Assembly: GCA_040218145.1 (NCBI GenBank)
Contig: JAVJQK010000113.1
Location: 1-64,000 of the forward strand
Source: Sandaracinaceae bacterium
Lineage (GTDB): Bacteria; Myxococcota_A; Polyangia; Polyangiales; Sandaracinaceae
Length of the DNA stretch: 64,000 nucleotides
Direction: 5' to 3'
Shown here piece by piece: positions 8,858 to 19,646 of the stretch (position 1 is the first letter of the stretch; each line of letters opens with the position of its first letter). The position numbers were made by a program, and so were the translations under genes. The notes beneath the pieces are model-generated. The model was not told the origin of the DNA. It did not search any database and saw only the letters and a program-made list of their open reading frames with translations.

Positions 8858-9365
8858 GGCTCGTCACACGCTCCCGTACGGCGCCTTTAAGCCGTCGAGC
8901 ACTTGGCTGGCCGGGGCGAGATCCGGCATGATCTCGGGCGGAAGGGCGTGTAGAACCCAAGGCCGTGGTGGGCCGGGGGGTCTCCGCACGGGTCGTCACC
9001 CAGATGTTCCTCGTTCCCCATGCGGTGCAGAGCCGCCCCCGAGTTGACCTGCCATGTGCAGCTTGGGTACAGTGCGCGCGCTTCGGGCCGGGGTGTACGC
9101 GCGAGTCGCATCGCACATACAGGGTGCGCGCCCGAAGCTGCAGCGTGCTCGCGATCCAGCTGCAAGGGGATGGGATCTCAGGTGGGGACTCGGATCCGAT
9201 GACCATCGATCGACACCGACGTCAGGAGCCCGTGCACGCGCAGCGGCGCGTGCGAGCGGGGATCGGTGTGAGCGGACGAGCCCCCCACCTTCGGACCGCG
9301 GACCATCGGACCGCACACCATCGGACCGCGCACGGCGCGAGTCAGTCAGCCCAGCGAGGCCACCG
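8858..9365. other. 508-bp intergenic region, no gene recognised
   Basis: No frame here shows protein-family resemblance. The kinase frame stays open back to 9054, but that stretch is an Arg/Ala-rich string unlike a kinase leader. It contains a separated 9-bp inverted repeat (GCTTCGGGC near 9080, GCCCGAAGC near 9131) and a 15-bp tandem repeat at 9291-9335. The kinase promoter should lie here, but no convincing -35/-10 or sigma-54 site was found. Confidence 0.5.
9291..9335 (+). repeat. Three 15-bp tandem repeats before the kinase
   Basis: TCGGACCGC recurs at 9291, 9306 and 9321, giving three 15-bp units that differ mainly in the last six bases. They end 30 bp before the chosen kinase start. 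If translated in the kinase frame they would read PSDRG/PSDRT/PSDRA. Confidence 0.75.
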
Positions 9366-12125
<2,760 letters not shown>

Positions 12126-12184
12126 CCGCTCTGGCGGGTGCGCCAGTGGGTGCGCCGGTCGCCCATTCGCGTCAGGCTCCGGCC

Positions 12185-12856
12185 GTGCCCGCGCCTCGGA
12201 ACACCTCCCCTCGCTCGCGCCGCCCTCGCAGCCTCCGTCGAGGCCGCCGTCAGGCTGGCGTCACGCTCGTGGAGGCGGCCGCCATCGTGTGCGTGGTGGG
12301 CATCATCCTCGCGGTGTTCATCCCCACGTTCATCCAGCAGCTCCGCACCAGCAAGACGAGCGAGGCGGCCGAGCACCTCGAGCTCCTGCACCAGCGGGCC
12401 GCCGCCTACTTCATGGCCACCCACACCGCGGCGCCTCCGCCCGGCGAGGACGGGGCCGACGAGGAGGAGGCCGACGAGGACGGCGAGGCGCGACCCGCCC
12501 GACCCAGCGTCCTCTTGCGCCGCTGCCTGCCGCCGACCGCGGGCCCCACGCCCCGCAACCCGAGCCGCGAGCCCGCGCCGGTCGACTTCGCCTCCGAGGA
12601 GACCCCCGGCCACGCCACCTGGGCCGCCCTCGGCTTCCAGCCCGAGATCCCGCTCCGCTACAGCTACTCCTTCGAGCCCACCGCGAGCGGCTGCGGCCTG
12701 CGCAGCCCGGCCGGCACCTACCTCCTGACGCTGCGCGCCGAAGGCGACCTCGACGCCGACGGCGAGCGCTCCGTGTTCGAGCGCCGCTCCACCGCGACCG
12801 AAGACGGCGAGCTCGAGCCCTTCGGCATCCTCTACGTCCGCGACCGCGCGGAGTAG
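12185..12856 (+). CDS. Type IV pilin-like protein
   Basis: About 223 aa. The prepilin signature is RRGRRQAG followed by VTLVEAAAIVCVVGIILAVF: Gly(-1), Glu(+5) and a hydrophobic helix, but Val replaces the usual Phe at +1. The following RTSKTSEAAEHLELL mirrors [15 protein letters not shown] in the major pilin at 18895. The C-terminal YLLTLRAEGDLDADG also matches that pilin. An acidic, low-complexity insert lies at ~80-100. It is probably a minor pilin or pseudopilin. The start is uncertain: GTG at 12185 (leader ~25 aa) or GTG at 12146; neither has a strong ribosome site. It follows the kinase by 59 bp in the same direction. Confidence 0.75.
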   Translation: MPAPRNTSPRSRRPRSLRRGRRQAGVTLVEAAAIVCVVGIILAVFIPTFIQQLRTSKTSEAAEHLELLHQRAAAYFMATHTAAPPPGEDGADEEEADEDGEARPARPSVLLRRCLPPTAGPTPRNPSREPAPVDFASEETPGHATWAALGFQPEIPLRYSYSFEPTASGCGLRSPAGTYLLTLRAEGDLDADGERSVFERRSTATEDGELEPFGILYVRDRAE

Positions 12857-13400
12857 GACTCAGACGGAGGCCGTGTCCGGGCGCGCGAGCCGGGCCTCGC
12901 GGAGCCGCTCCTTCTCGGCCCACGCGCCCTCCGGGTCGCCGAGCACGACCCGCGCGCGCAGGAGCGCGTTCGACGCCGAGGCGGAGCAGGGGAGCAGCGC
13001 CACCGCCTCGCGGAGGTGGGCCAGGCTCGCGGCCGCCTCGCCCCCCGCGCGCGCCGCCTCCACGAACGTGGCCAGGCGAGGGCTCGGCGCCGGTTGGTCG
13101 GCGAGCGCTGTCAACATGGACTGCGACGCATCCGTCTCGCCGAGCTCGCCGAGCGTCAGCGCGCGCGTGAGCCGCTGATCGTAGGACGCGTCAGCAGGGG
13201 GGGGCGGCAGCGGCGGCGTGACGCGCTCCACGATCGTCGAGACGGGGTCGTGCGCGGCCGGGTCCCACAGGAACGCGCGCCGGCGCTGGGACGAGACCCG
13301 GACCTCCTCGATCAGGCCCGTGATCGACGGGCGATAGCTCCCGCCGTGATGGAGCGCGTCCACCTGGCCGAGGCCCAGGAGCCGCTCCGACGCGGGCACC
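12844..13400 (-). repeat. Long direct repeat, copy 1 (557 bp)
   Basis: Copy 1 of a direct repeat whose second copy lies 1616 bp away at 14460-15016 with no length differences and roughly 15 substitutions by eye (about 97% identity). It covers the 3' third of the gene at 12860 plus its 16-bp trailer, which contains the last codons and TAG stop of the neighbouring pilin-like gene. Confidence 0.85.
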
Positions 13401-14269
13401 CACCCGGCCTCTCCGCCGGGCCAGTCTTCGACGCGGCGGTCGAGTAGGGCGCGCGCCGCGGCCGGGTCGCGGCGCAACATGGAGTGGAAGATCCTCTGGT
13501 CGAGGCTGAACCCATGGCCCGGATTCAGGGGCGGCTCGTCCGTGACCCAGGGTGGGCACGCCTCGCCGGAGCGGACCTGGGTCAGCTCGAAGCAGGCTTC
13601 GGCGCCGAGGGCCTCGAGCCACGCCGCGAACAGCGCGTCGAGCGCAGTCGTCTGCACGTGCCCGCGCAACGCGAGCCACCACCAGACCTCCACGGTGTGA
13701 GCCTGCCCTTGCCATTCCACGACAGCGTCGAAGGGCACCGGCCGCTCTTCGAAGTACGGGCGGCGGGAGAGCTCCAGCCTCTGGAGGATCTCGCGGCGAG
13801 AGTGGAGGGGCCGGGGGCGGTGTGGGCCTCGGCGGAACGGCACCGCCCACTCGGCGAAGACATCGAACCAGCCCCAGCGACGCGAGCGCTCCGGGAGCTC
13901 AGACAGGCAGCGGGAGAGCACATCGTCGATGTGGGCAGAGAACCGAGACGCGGTCTTCCTGGCCTCGAACAGCGCATACAGCAGCAGGGTATGGTCCGCG
14001 GGGATGGCCTGCTGCTCCAACAGGCTGGCAGCGCGGATGTCGAGTAGCCGCCGGGTCTGCTGAGGCTTTGCATCGACCATCTGGTCGAGCAGACGATTGC
14101 CCAGGGTGTCGCAAAGCTCGAAGCAGTCCTCCAACTCGAGGTGCTCGACGAGCAGCGCGCCAATCGCAGACGCATACTCACGGTCGTTCAGAGCCGCGTC
14201 CACCCACTCCGAAACCGTGAGTTCGGTTCCGCGAGAGCGAAGTCTGCGGCTGAGCACCGGTGCTTGCAT
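12860..14269 (-). CDS. Unknown protein, tandem paralogue A
   Basis: A 469-aa protein of no recognised family and without signal peptide or membrane helix, so probably cytoplasmic. Residues 1-290 share only scattered identity with the next gene upstream (WWWLALRGHV, RLLDQMVDAKPQQTRRLLD). From SERLLGLGQVDALHHGG onward the two are nearly identical, differing at about five of 175 positions. The C-terminus (LTRALTLGELGETDASQSML to AWAEKERLREARL) has a helical, TPR-like look. The start is ATG at 14269. It ends 4 bp after the pilin-like gene, convergently. The paralogue at 14476 lies upstream in the same direction with a 206-bp gap. Confidence 0.78.
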   Translation of the reverse strand: MQAPVLSRRLRSRGTELTVSEWVDAALNDREYASAIGALLVEHLELEDCFELCDTLGNRLLDQMVDAKPQQTRRLLDIRAASLLEQQAIPADHTLLLYALFEARKTASRFSAHIDDVLSRCLSELPERSRRWGWFDVFAEWAVPFRRGPHRPRPLHSRREILQRLELSRRPYFEERPVPFDAVVEWQGQAHTVEVWWWLALRGHVQTTALDALFAAWLEALGAEACFELTQVRSGEACPPWVTDEPPLNPGHGFSLDQRIFHSMLRRDPAAARALLDRRVEDWPGGEAGWVPASERLLGLGQVDALHHGGSYRPSITGLIEEVRVSSQRRRAFLWDPAAHDPVSTIVERVTPPLPPPPADASYDQRLTRALTLGELGETDASQSMLTALADQPAPSPRLATFVEAARAGGEAAASLAHLREAVALLPCSASASNALLRARVVLGDPEGAWAEKERLREARLARPDTASV

Positions 14270-14459
14270 GGGCTACGGGGGTGTTGGTCCGCGAAGTGGA
14301 TGCGAGCTTGAGTCGAGCCTGACTTCTGGGCGGTGGGTTGCCCCACGTCGTCTTTGCAGTTCGGCTGGCGAGGAACAAGGGCTCGAGCGTCGCTTCGGCG
14401 CGGGGCATGTGCCCCGGTGTTCAGCGTCTTGCGTAGGATCCGACGTAGCTCCTGGATCT

Positions 14460-15016
14460 CCGCGCGGAGTAGGGCTCAGACGGAGGCCGTGTCCGGGCTC
14501 GCGAGCCGGGCCTCGCGGAGCCGCTCCTTCTCGGCCCACGCGCCCTCCGGGTCGCCGAGCACGACCCGCGCGCGCAGGAGCGCGTTCGACGCCGCGGCGG
14601 AGCAGGGGAGCAGCGCCACCGCTTCGCGGAGGTGGGCCAGGCTCGCGGCGACCTCGTCGCCCGCGCGCGCCGCCTCCACGAACGTGGCCAGGCGAGGGCT
14701 CGGCGCCGGTTGGTCGGCGAGCGCCGTCAACATGGACTGCGACGCATCCGTCTCGCCGAGCTCGCCGAGCGTCAGCGCGCGCGTGAGGCGCTGATCGTAG
14801 GACGCGTCAGCAGGGAGGGGCGGCAGCGGCGGCGTGACGCGCTCCACGATCGTCGAGACGGGGTCGTGCGCGGCCGGGTCCCACAGGAACGCGCGCCGGC
14901 GCTGGGACGAGACCCGGACCTCCTCGATCAGGCTCGTGATCGACGGGCGATAGCTCCCGCCGTGATGGAGCGCGTCCACCTGGCCGAGGCCCAGGAGCCG
15001 CTCCGACGCTGGCACC
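14460..15016 (-). repeat. Long direct repeat, copy 2 (557 bp)
   Basis: Copy 2 of the repeat at 12844-13400. Its outer end carries an orphan piece of the pilin-like gene's 3' end (CGCGCGGAGTAG, including the stop codon) although no pilin gene precedes it here. This shows that the segment spread from the 12844 locus to this one. Confidence 0.85.
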
Positions 15017-15999
15017 CAGCTGGTCTCCCCCGCCGGCCAGGAAGCCAGAGCAGACTCCAGGAGAGCGGCGGCCGCAGCGGCTTCCCGACGGACCAGGGAA
15101 CGGAAGATGCGCGGGCCAAGGCAATAGCCGAAGCCGGGGCTCGCGGGTCGCTCTGTCGTGACCCAGGACGGGCAGCTGTGGCTAGAAGCCACGAACGTCA
15201 GCGAGAACAGCGCTTCGCCTCCGATCACCTCCAGCCAGACCCCGAAGAGCTCGTCGAGGTCTCTGGACGCGACGTACCCGCGGAGAGCGAGCCACCACCA
15301 GGCCTCCAACGACCGAGTCTCTCCTCGCCAGGTAGTCGGCGCGTCGAAGATGGTCGGGCGTTCACTCTGGTAGGGATTCGGATGCGGCCTGACTCGGTGC
15401 AAGATCTCTGCGCGAGTCAGACCGCGCAACGAAAATGCTGATGAGCGCTCGTGTCGAAACGGCACCGCCATCTCACAGGCGATCTCGAGCCACGGCCAAT
15501 CCTTCAAGTCGTCCGGAAGGCCCGAACAGAGAACCGAAAACATCTCATCGACATGGTGAGAGAACTTGAGGCCTCGCTTTGTGGCTTCGAAAATGGCGGG
15601 TCTCAGTACGCGGCTGATGTCGTCAAGCCAATGGACGTCTTCGTTCAGCCAGTCCCTTGCCGCCTGGTCCAGGAGTTGCCGCGTCTGGTCGGGTTGCGCA
15701 TCGATCATTCGATCCAGGAGATTCGTCGAGAGACTGGCGGACGAAGCGCGGCTCATCAGAGCCGGCAGCGACAAGACCCTACAGAGATTGAAACACGAGA
15801 CCAACTCCAGCGACTCCACGAATGCGTCACACACGGCAACGAGCTGTTTGGGATCTCGGAGTGCCAGGTTGAAGACGTCCTCCACCGTCGCAGCGGAGTT
15901 CGCGTAGACGATCGGATAATCGAACTCAGGGGGGCGCATGGGCACGTAAGCGAGCCCACGCTTCACTCCCTGCTTTCTCCTCCCAAACCGACGCACCAT
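14476..15999 (-). CDS. Unknown protein, tandem paralogue B
   Basis: A 507-aa paralogue of the protein at 12860. Its N-terminal ~330 residues are diverged but colinear (WWWLALRGYV against WWWLALRGHV; FGYCLGPRIFRSLVRRE against FSLDQRIFHSMLRRD), while its last ~175 residues are almost the same. No known domain, signal peptide or membrane segment is seen. The N-terminal half uses clearly more A/T than the surroundings, so foreign origin is possible. Start 15999 (MVRRFGRRKQ) is the first ATG; ATG at 15939 (MRPPEFDYP) is an alternative, and neither has a clear ribosome site. Function unknown. Confidence 0.75.
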   Translation of the reverse strand: MVRRFGRRKQGVKRGLAYVPMRPPEFDYPIVYANSAATVEDVFNLALRDPKQLVAVCDAFVESLELVSCFNLCRVLSLPALMSRASSASLSTNLLDRMIDAQPDQTRQLLDQAARDWLNEDVHWLDDISRVLRPAIFEATKRGLKFSHHVDEMFSVLCSGLPDDLKDWPWLEIACEMAVPFRHERSSAFSLRGLTRAEILHRVRPHPNPYQSERPTIFDAPTTWRGETRSLEAWWWLALRGYVASRDLDELFGVWLEVIGGEALFSLTFVASSHSCPSWVTTERPASPGFGYCLGPRIFRSLVRREAAAAAALLESALASWPAGETSWVPASERLLGLGQVDALHHGGSYRPSITSLIEEVRVSSQRRRAFLWDPAAHDPVSTIVERVTPPLPPLPADASYDQRLTRALTLGELGETDASQSMLTALADQPAPSPRLATFVEAARAGDEVAASLAHLREAVALLPCSAAASNALLRARVVLGDPEGAWAEKERLREARLASPDTASV

Positions 16000-16275
16000 A
16001 CCTCGCGATTGACGACTAAGGTTGCCTGCTACGGTGGGCCGATGCCGACGGGCACTTCGTCATATTCGCCGCTCCACTCGTGGTTCTCGTGGCAGCTTCT
16101 CTTGTCGCCAGGAGCATTGGCAGGAGCGCAGTGCGTTTGGTCGAGATGTCGCACGGACGAGCCTGCGAGTCAACGCTCCCGTTGCGTAATGCAGGCAACG
16201 CCCGTGTATGGGGTTCATGTGTCTGCGACCGGTTCTGCCCTCGACTGCCCACGGGCTGCCACGGGGCGAGCATTG
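16000..16275. other. 276-bp gap with lower GC, nothing recognised
   Basis: Lies upstream of paralogue B and downstream of the TMTC-like gene at 16276. Base composition is less GC-rich than the genes on its left. Short open frames exist on both strands, but none resembles a protein family. It presumably holds the promoter of paralogue B. Confidence 0.4.
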
Positions 16276-17913
16276 TCAGCGTGGGGCGGGTAGGCGGAGG
16301 CGCCGGAGGACGGCGCGGTTGTGCTCGGCGTCGGGGGCCTCGGTGAGCAGGAAGGAGAGGGCGCGCTCGCAGTCGACGCGGCCGGGCCAGACGTCGAGGC
16401 AGCGGACGAGGTGGCGGACGGCGCGCTCGGGGTCGGGGGCGCTCATCGCGTTGACGGCGAGCAGATGATAGGGAGCCTCCTCTTGGCGGCCTCGGTGAAG
16501 TGCGATGCCGCTCTCGGCCACGGCCGCGGCCTCCTCGCGTCGGCCCTCCGCGAGGAGCGCGCGGCCGAGGATGATGCGGTAGCGGTGCTCGCCCGGGTCG
16601 AGCTCGACCGCGCGCGCCAGCGGCGGGATCGCCGCCGCCGCGTCGCGCTCGTCCCAGAGGGTCAGCCCCCAGAAGCCGTGCGCCATCGGCTGCTCGGGGC
16701 GGGCGGCGATGGCGTCTCCGTAGAGAGAGGCGCTGTCGCGGAAGCTCGCGGTGTAGAGCCACGCCAGCCCGCCGAGCGCGAGCAGGTGCGCGCCGGCAAG
16801 GGGGATCACGAGCGCGCGCCGGGACGGGCCCAGCTTGGCCGCCAGCTCGGCGAGGGCCCAGGCGAGCCCGGCCACGGGCAGGTACAGATAGCGACCGAAG
16901 CCCGGCCAGAGCGCGGTGGTGATGATCGCGACCGGGACCAGCGGCGGGAGGAACCAGAGGAGGCTCCACGCCGCGAGCGGGGCACGCGCGCGGGCGCGCC
17001 AGGCGAGGGCACAGACGGCGAGCACGACGACGGCCGCGAGCCCGATCTGCCACGGCGCGAGGTCTGCGTACTCGTCGCGGAGGCTGCGGAGATACGGGAT
17101 GGAGGGCGCGATCGCCTGGCGGAGCGCGTCGAAGAGGAGCCAGGGCAGGTTCCGGCCCGCCTCGAACAACATGTCGGCGTCGCGGTGGGTGCGCATCCCC
17201 CCGAGCACCCAGCTGCGCGCGCCGAGGTAGAGCGCGGCGGGGAGCGCGAGGCACGCGAGCCGCGGGGCCAGGCGATCGCGCAGCGGCGAGGCGTCCCCGC
17301 GGGCCGCGGGCATGACGAGGATGGCCGGCAGCGCCAGGAGCAGCGTCTCCTTCGCGAAGAGGCCGAGCGCCAGGGACAGGCCGGCGGGGACGAGCAGGCG
17401 CCGGTCTCCCCGCCGCTCCGCGAGCAGGACGAGCGCCATGGCGCCGAGGCCGAAGAGGAGCGCGAGCGGATCGCTCCGCCCGTTGATCCAGACGTGCGCC
17501 TCCACGCCCCAGGGGTGCAGCGCGAAGACGGCGGCGCCGTAGAACGCCGGCCACGGGGCGCCGAGCCAGAGCCGCGCGAGCGCGAACACCAAGAGCACGC
17601 ATCCCAGGTGCAGCAGCAGGCTCGTCAGGTGGAACGCCCACGGGTCGCGACCGGAGAGCTGCGCGTCGAGCGCGAAGCTCGTGATGGGGAGCGGGCGGTA
17701 GGTGTCGACGGGTTGCAGGCCCGGGTCCACCCGCGAGGCGACCAGCGTGTGATGGGTCCACGCCTCGAGGATCCGACCTGGATCGTGCACGAGCGCGCCG
17801 TCGCGGATCACGTCCTCGTCGTCGAACACCCAGTCGTTCTCGAACCGATGCCCGAACGCGAGCGCGACGAGGAGGGCGAGCGCGAGCGGGAGCCAGGGCT
17901 CGAGCGACCTCAT
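16276..17913 (-). CDS. Polytopic membrane protein, TMTC/GT39-like, with TPRs
   Basis: A 545-aa protein with about ten hydrophobic helices over ~1-390 and a soluble TPR-like tail (~400-545; ARAVELDPGEHRYRIILGRA). The N-terminal lumenal motif ENDWVFDDEDVIRD and the block VEAHVWINGRSDPLALLF match the pattern of TMTC-like and DUF1736 proteins, relatives of polyprenol-dependent O-mannosyltransferases. It probably transfers a sugar from a lipid carrier to exported proteins; substrate unknown. ATG at 17913 overlaps the upstream stop by ATGA, so it is co-translated with the TPR gene. A second protein of the same architecture lies at 27779. Confidence 0.8.
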   Translation of the reverse strand: MRSLEPWLPLALALLVALAFGHRFENDWVFDDEDVIRDGALVHDPGRILEAWTHHTLVASRVDPGLQPVDTYRPLPITSFALDAQLSGRDPWAFHLTSLLLHLGCVLLVFALARLWLGAPWPAFYGAAVFALHPWGVEAHVWINGRSDPLALLFGLGAMALVLLAERRGDRRLLVPAGLSLALGLFAKETLLLALPAILVMPAARGDASPLRDRLAPRLACLALPAALYLGARSWVLGGMRTHRDADMLFEAGRNLPWLLFDALRQAIAPSIPYLRSLRDEYADLAPWQIGLAAVVVLAVCALAWRARARAPLAAWSLLWFLPPLVPVAIITTALWPGFGRYLYLPVAGLAWALAELAAKLGPSRRALVIPLAGAHLLALGGLAWLYTASFRDSASLYGDAIAARPEQPMAHGFWGLTLWDERDAAAAIPPLARAVELDPGEHRYRIILGRALLAEGRREEAAAVAESGIALHRGRQEEAPYHLLAVNAMSAPDPERAVRHLVRCLDVWPGRVDCERALSFLLTEAPDAEHNRAVLRRLRLPAPR

Positions 17914-18791
17914 GGAGTGGGCGCGGCCAGGGCCTGCGGGAAGCCCTCTCGGATCGGGGTGTCGACGTCGACGGGGGGACGTTCGCCCACGAAGAGGAAG
18001 AGCGTCGACTCGATGTAGGGGAAGCTGTTCCGTCGGCGCTCCTCGAGATCCCGCATGGCCGCCACGAAGGCGTCGGCGGCCGCCTGCTCCCGGAGGCTCG
18101 CGATCCGCTCGGCGATCTGCCGCCGCAGATCGGGGTCGTCGACGCTCAGATACATCTCCTCCAGGTGGCGCGCGGCGAGCTCCGTCCGGCCGAGGTGGTC
18201 GAGGATGGAAGCGTTGGCGAGCGTCATCCAGGGGGGCGCGGCGCCGAGGCGGGACGCTCGGAGCAGGTGCGGCATGCCGCGGGCGCGGGCGTCGTCGCGC
18301 GCGGCCTCGTCCTGGAGGAGCGGCGGGAGCTCGAACGCGAGGACCGCTCCGAGGTCCCACGCGAGATCGCCGTCGTCGGGGAACAGCTCCACCCCGCGCT
18401 CCATGATCTCCGCCGCGCGCTCGGCGTCGGAGGCGTCGACCGCGGTGGGCCGATAGAGCCCCGCCATGCCCACCCAGCCGTAGACGGCGCGGAATCGTGG
18501 GTCGAGCGTGAGCATCGCGTCGGCGTACTCGAAGACGTGCTCGACGGATCCGTCGTGGAGGAACTCCTCGCCGAAGTAGATCAAGGCCCGCATCCAGATG
18601 AGATCCGCGCTCGCCTCGTCGTAGCCGAGCGAGAAGAAGCGGATCGTCTCGTCGGGTGGCAGGTAATAGACCGCCTCGTAGCTCTGCGCGGCGTCGAAGC
18701 CTGCGTGCGCGCGGGCGCGCAACGCCTCGGTGGCGGCGACCAGCGCGAGCATCGCGGCGCCCAATGAGACGAACGTGGTCCGGCGGCTCAC
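17910..18791 (-). CDS. Membrane-anchored TPR-like protein
   Basis: A 293-aa protein with an N-terminal hydrophobic anchor (FVSLGAAMLALVAATEALRA), then helical repeats (TLDPRFRAVYGWVGMAGLY, AAEIMERGVELFPDDGDLAW, LRASRLGAAPPWMTLANASI, LDHLGRTELAARHLEEMYLS). GTG at 18791 is chosen because the anchor begins directly after it; the frame upstream runs back through the pilin gene. It overlaps the TMTC-like gene by ATGA, which suggests a shared role, perhaps as an accessory of the glycosylation enzyme. A hairpin separates it from the pilin gene. Confidence 0.75.
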   Translation of the reverse strand: MSRRTTFVSLGAAMLALVAATEALRARAHAGFDAAQSYEAVYYLPPDETIRFFSLGYDEASADLIWMRALIYFGEEFLHDGSVEHVFEYADAMLTLDPRFRAVYGWVGMAGLYRPTAVDASDAERAAEIMERGVELFPDDGDLAWDLGAVLAFELPPLLQDEAARDDARARGMPHLLRASRLGAAPPWMTLANASILDHLGRTELAARHLEEMYLSVDDPDLRRQIAERIASLREQAAADAFVAAMRDLEERRRNSFPYIESTLFLFVGERPPVDVDTPIREGFPQALAAPTP

Positions 18792-18834
18792 GGCGGCGAT
18801 GATAGGGGAGTCGGTGGGAGGACGGAAACCAAGA

Positions 18835-18860
18835 CGCCCCCGCCCGGGTGGGCGGAGGCG
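18835..18860 (-). terminator. Rho-independent terminator after the major pilin
   Basis: An 11-bp stem with one mismatch (arms 18835-18845 and 18850-18860) and a 4-nt loop, read on the minus strand and followed by TCTTGGTTTCC. It begins 35 bp after the pilin stop, consistent with a separate, highly expressed pilin transcript. Confidence 0.6.
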
Positions 18861-18894
18861 CTCGGAAGAAGCACGATTCAGAGAGCGGCGAAGC

Positions 18895-19458
18895 TCACTC
18901 GAGCTCGTCCTGGCGGTAGATGCCCGGCGTGCGCACGAGCACGTTCTGGGTGCTCGAGCCGACCGCGATCTCGAAGAGGCTGGTCGCCATGTCGCCGTCG
19001 AGGTCGCCCTCCGCGCGGAACGTGTAGACGTTCGTGCTGCTCGCCATCCCGTCACAGAGGCCGGAGGAGCCGACGATGCTGTACTGATAGTAGATGGGGT
19101 CGGCGATCGAGAAGCCGAGGTCCTGGAAGGACTGGGCCTCCATGTCCCAGTCGAGGAGGCTCTTGCCCTGGCCGGGCGCAGCCGTCGTCTGGGCCGGCGG
19201 GACGGTGCACGCGGTCGCGGCGAGGGTGGTCCCGCCCATGACGTTGACCGCGCGGTCACCCCACTGCTCGGTGCTGTAGTAGCCCGACGCGAGGGTGTAG
19301 AGGTTCTTCAGGTTGGCCGCGGCCTCCGAGGTCTTCGAGCGGCGCATGTAGCCGATGAAAGCGGGGATGGCGATGGCGGCCAGGATGCCGATGATGGCGA
19401 CGACGATCATCAGCTCGATGAGCGTGAAGCCTTCCTTCTTCTTGAGCAGCTTGTGCAT
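18895..19458 (-). CDS. pilA: Major type IV pilin
   Basis: A 187-aa prepilin with a short basic leader ([10 protein letters not shown]) cleaved before [20 protein letters not shown], with Phe+1 and Glu+5 as required for PilD processing and assembly. Residues ~35-60 continue the long alpha-helix ([20 protein letters not shown]). Four Cys and Gly-rich loops form the globular part, and the C-terminus contains [20 protein letters not shown] at 19458 has GGAG four bases upstream. Its own sigma-54 promoter and a downstream terminator mark it as an independent, regulated unit next to a pilR-type gene. The pilA name rests on features and context. Confidence 0.88.
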   Translation of the reverse strand: MHKLLKKKEGFTLIELMIVVAIIGILAAIAIPAFIGYMRRSKTSEAAANLKNLYTLASGYYSTEQWGDRAVNVMGGTTLAATACTVPPAQTTAAPGQGKSLLDWDMEAQSFQDLGFSIADPIYYQYSIVGSSGLCDGMASSTNVYTFRAEGDLDGDMATSLFEIAVGSSTQNVLVRTPGIYRQDELE

Positions 19459-19532
19459 GATTCTCCGATGCTCCTGTGGGTGCGTGGCCAACCAGTACGG
19501 CCGTTCCGCAGAGTTCTGTTGGAGTCCCTCAG

Positions 19533-19548
19533 TGCAGGGACGGTGCCA
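19533..19548 (-). promoter_or_regulatory. Sigma-54 promoter of the pilin gene
   Basis: On the minus strand the sequence TGGCACCGTCCCTGCA matches the -24/-12 consensus TGGCAC-N5-TTGC with a single deviation (C for T) and the correct GG-to-GC spacing. Transcription should start near 19522, leaving a leader of about 64 nt before the ATG at 19458. A sigma-54-dependent activator gene lies 795 bp away. Confidence 0.8.
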
Positions 19549-19585
19549 GTGCAATCGTCCGCGATTCCGGCCGTCTTGAAGGTCA

Positions 19586-19638
19586 GGGTGACGAAGATCG
19601 TCGCCCAACCAAGGCTGGGGTGACGATTTCTGTCACCC
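19586..19638 (-). promoter_or_regulatory. Phased GGGTGACGA repeats and hairpins, candidate UAS
   Basis: GGGTGACGA occurs at 19586-19594 and 19618-19626, 32 bp (three helical turns) apart. Each is part of a dyad: the first pairs with TCGTCGCCC at 19598-19606 (one mismatch), the second with GTCACCC at 19632-19638 (7 bp perfect). They lie roughly 64-115 bp upstream of the predicted start site, where an NtrC-class activator would bind. The outer dyad is also 8 bp past the stop of the second pilin and could terminate it. Confidence 0.5.
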
Positions 19639-19646
19639 GCCGCCCG

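Noticed and set aside
8847-8863. Hairpin at the stop of the 916-aa gene as terminator
   Set aside because: Only a 6-bp stem (GACGAG/CTCGTC) without T-tract; not convincing.
9054-9365. N-terminal extension of the Ser/Thr kinase
   Set aside because: The frame is open but reads as Arg/Ala-rich sequence over tandem repeats; a ribosome site and the kinase fold begin at 9366.
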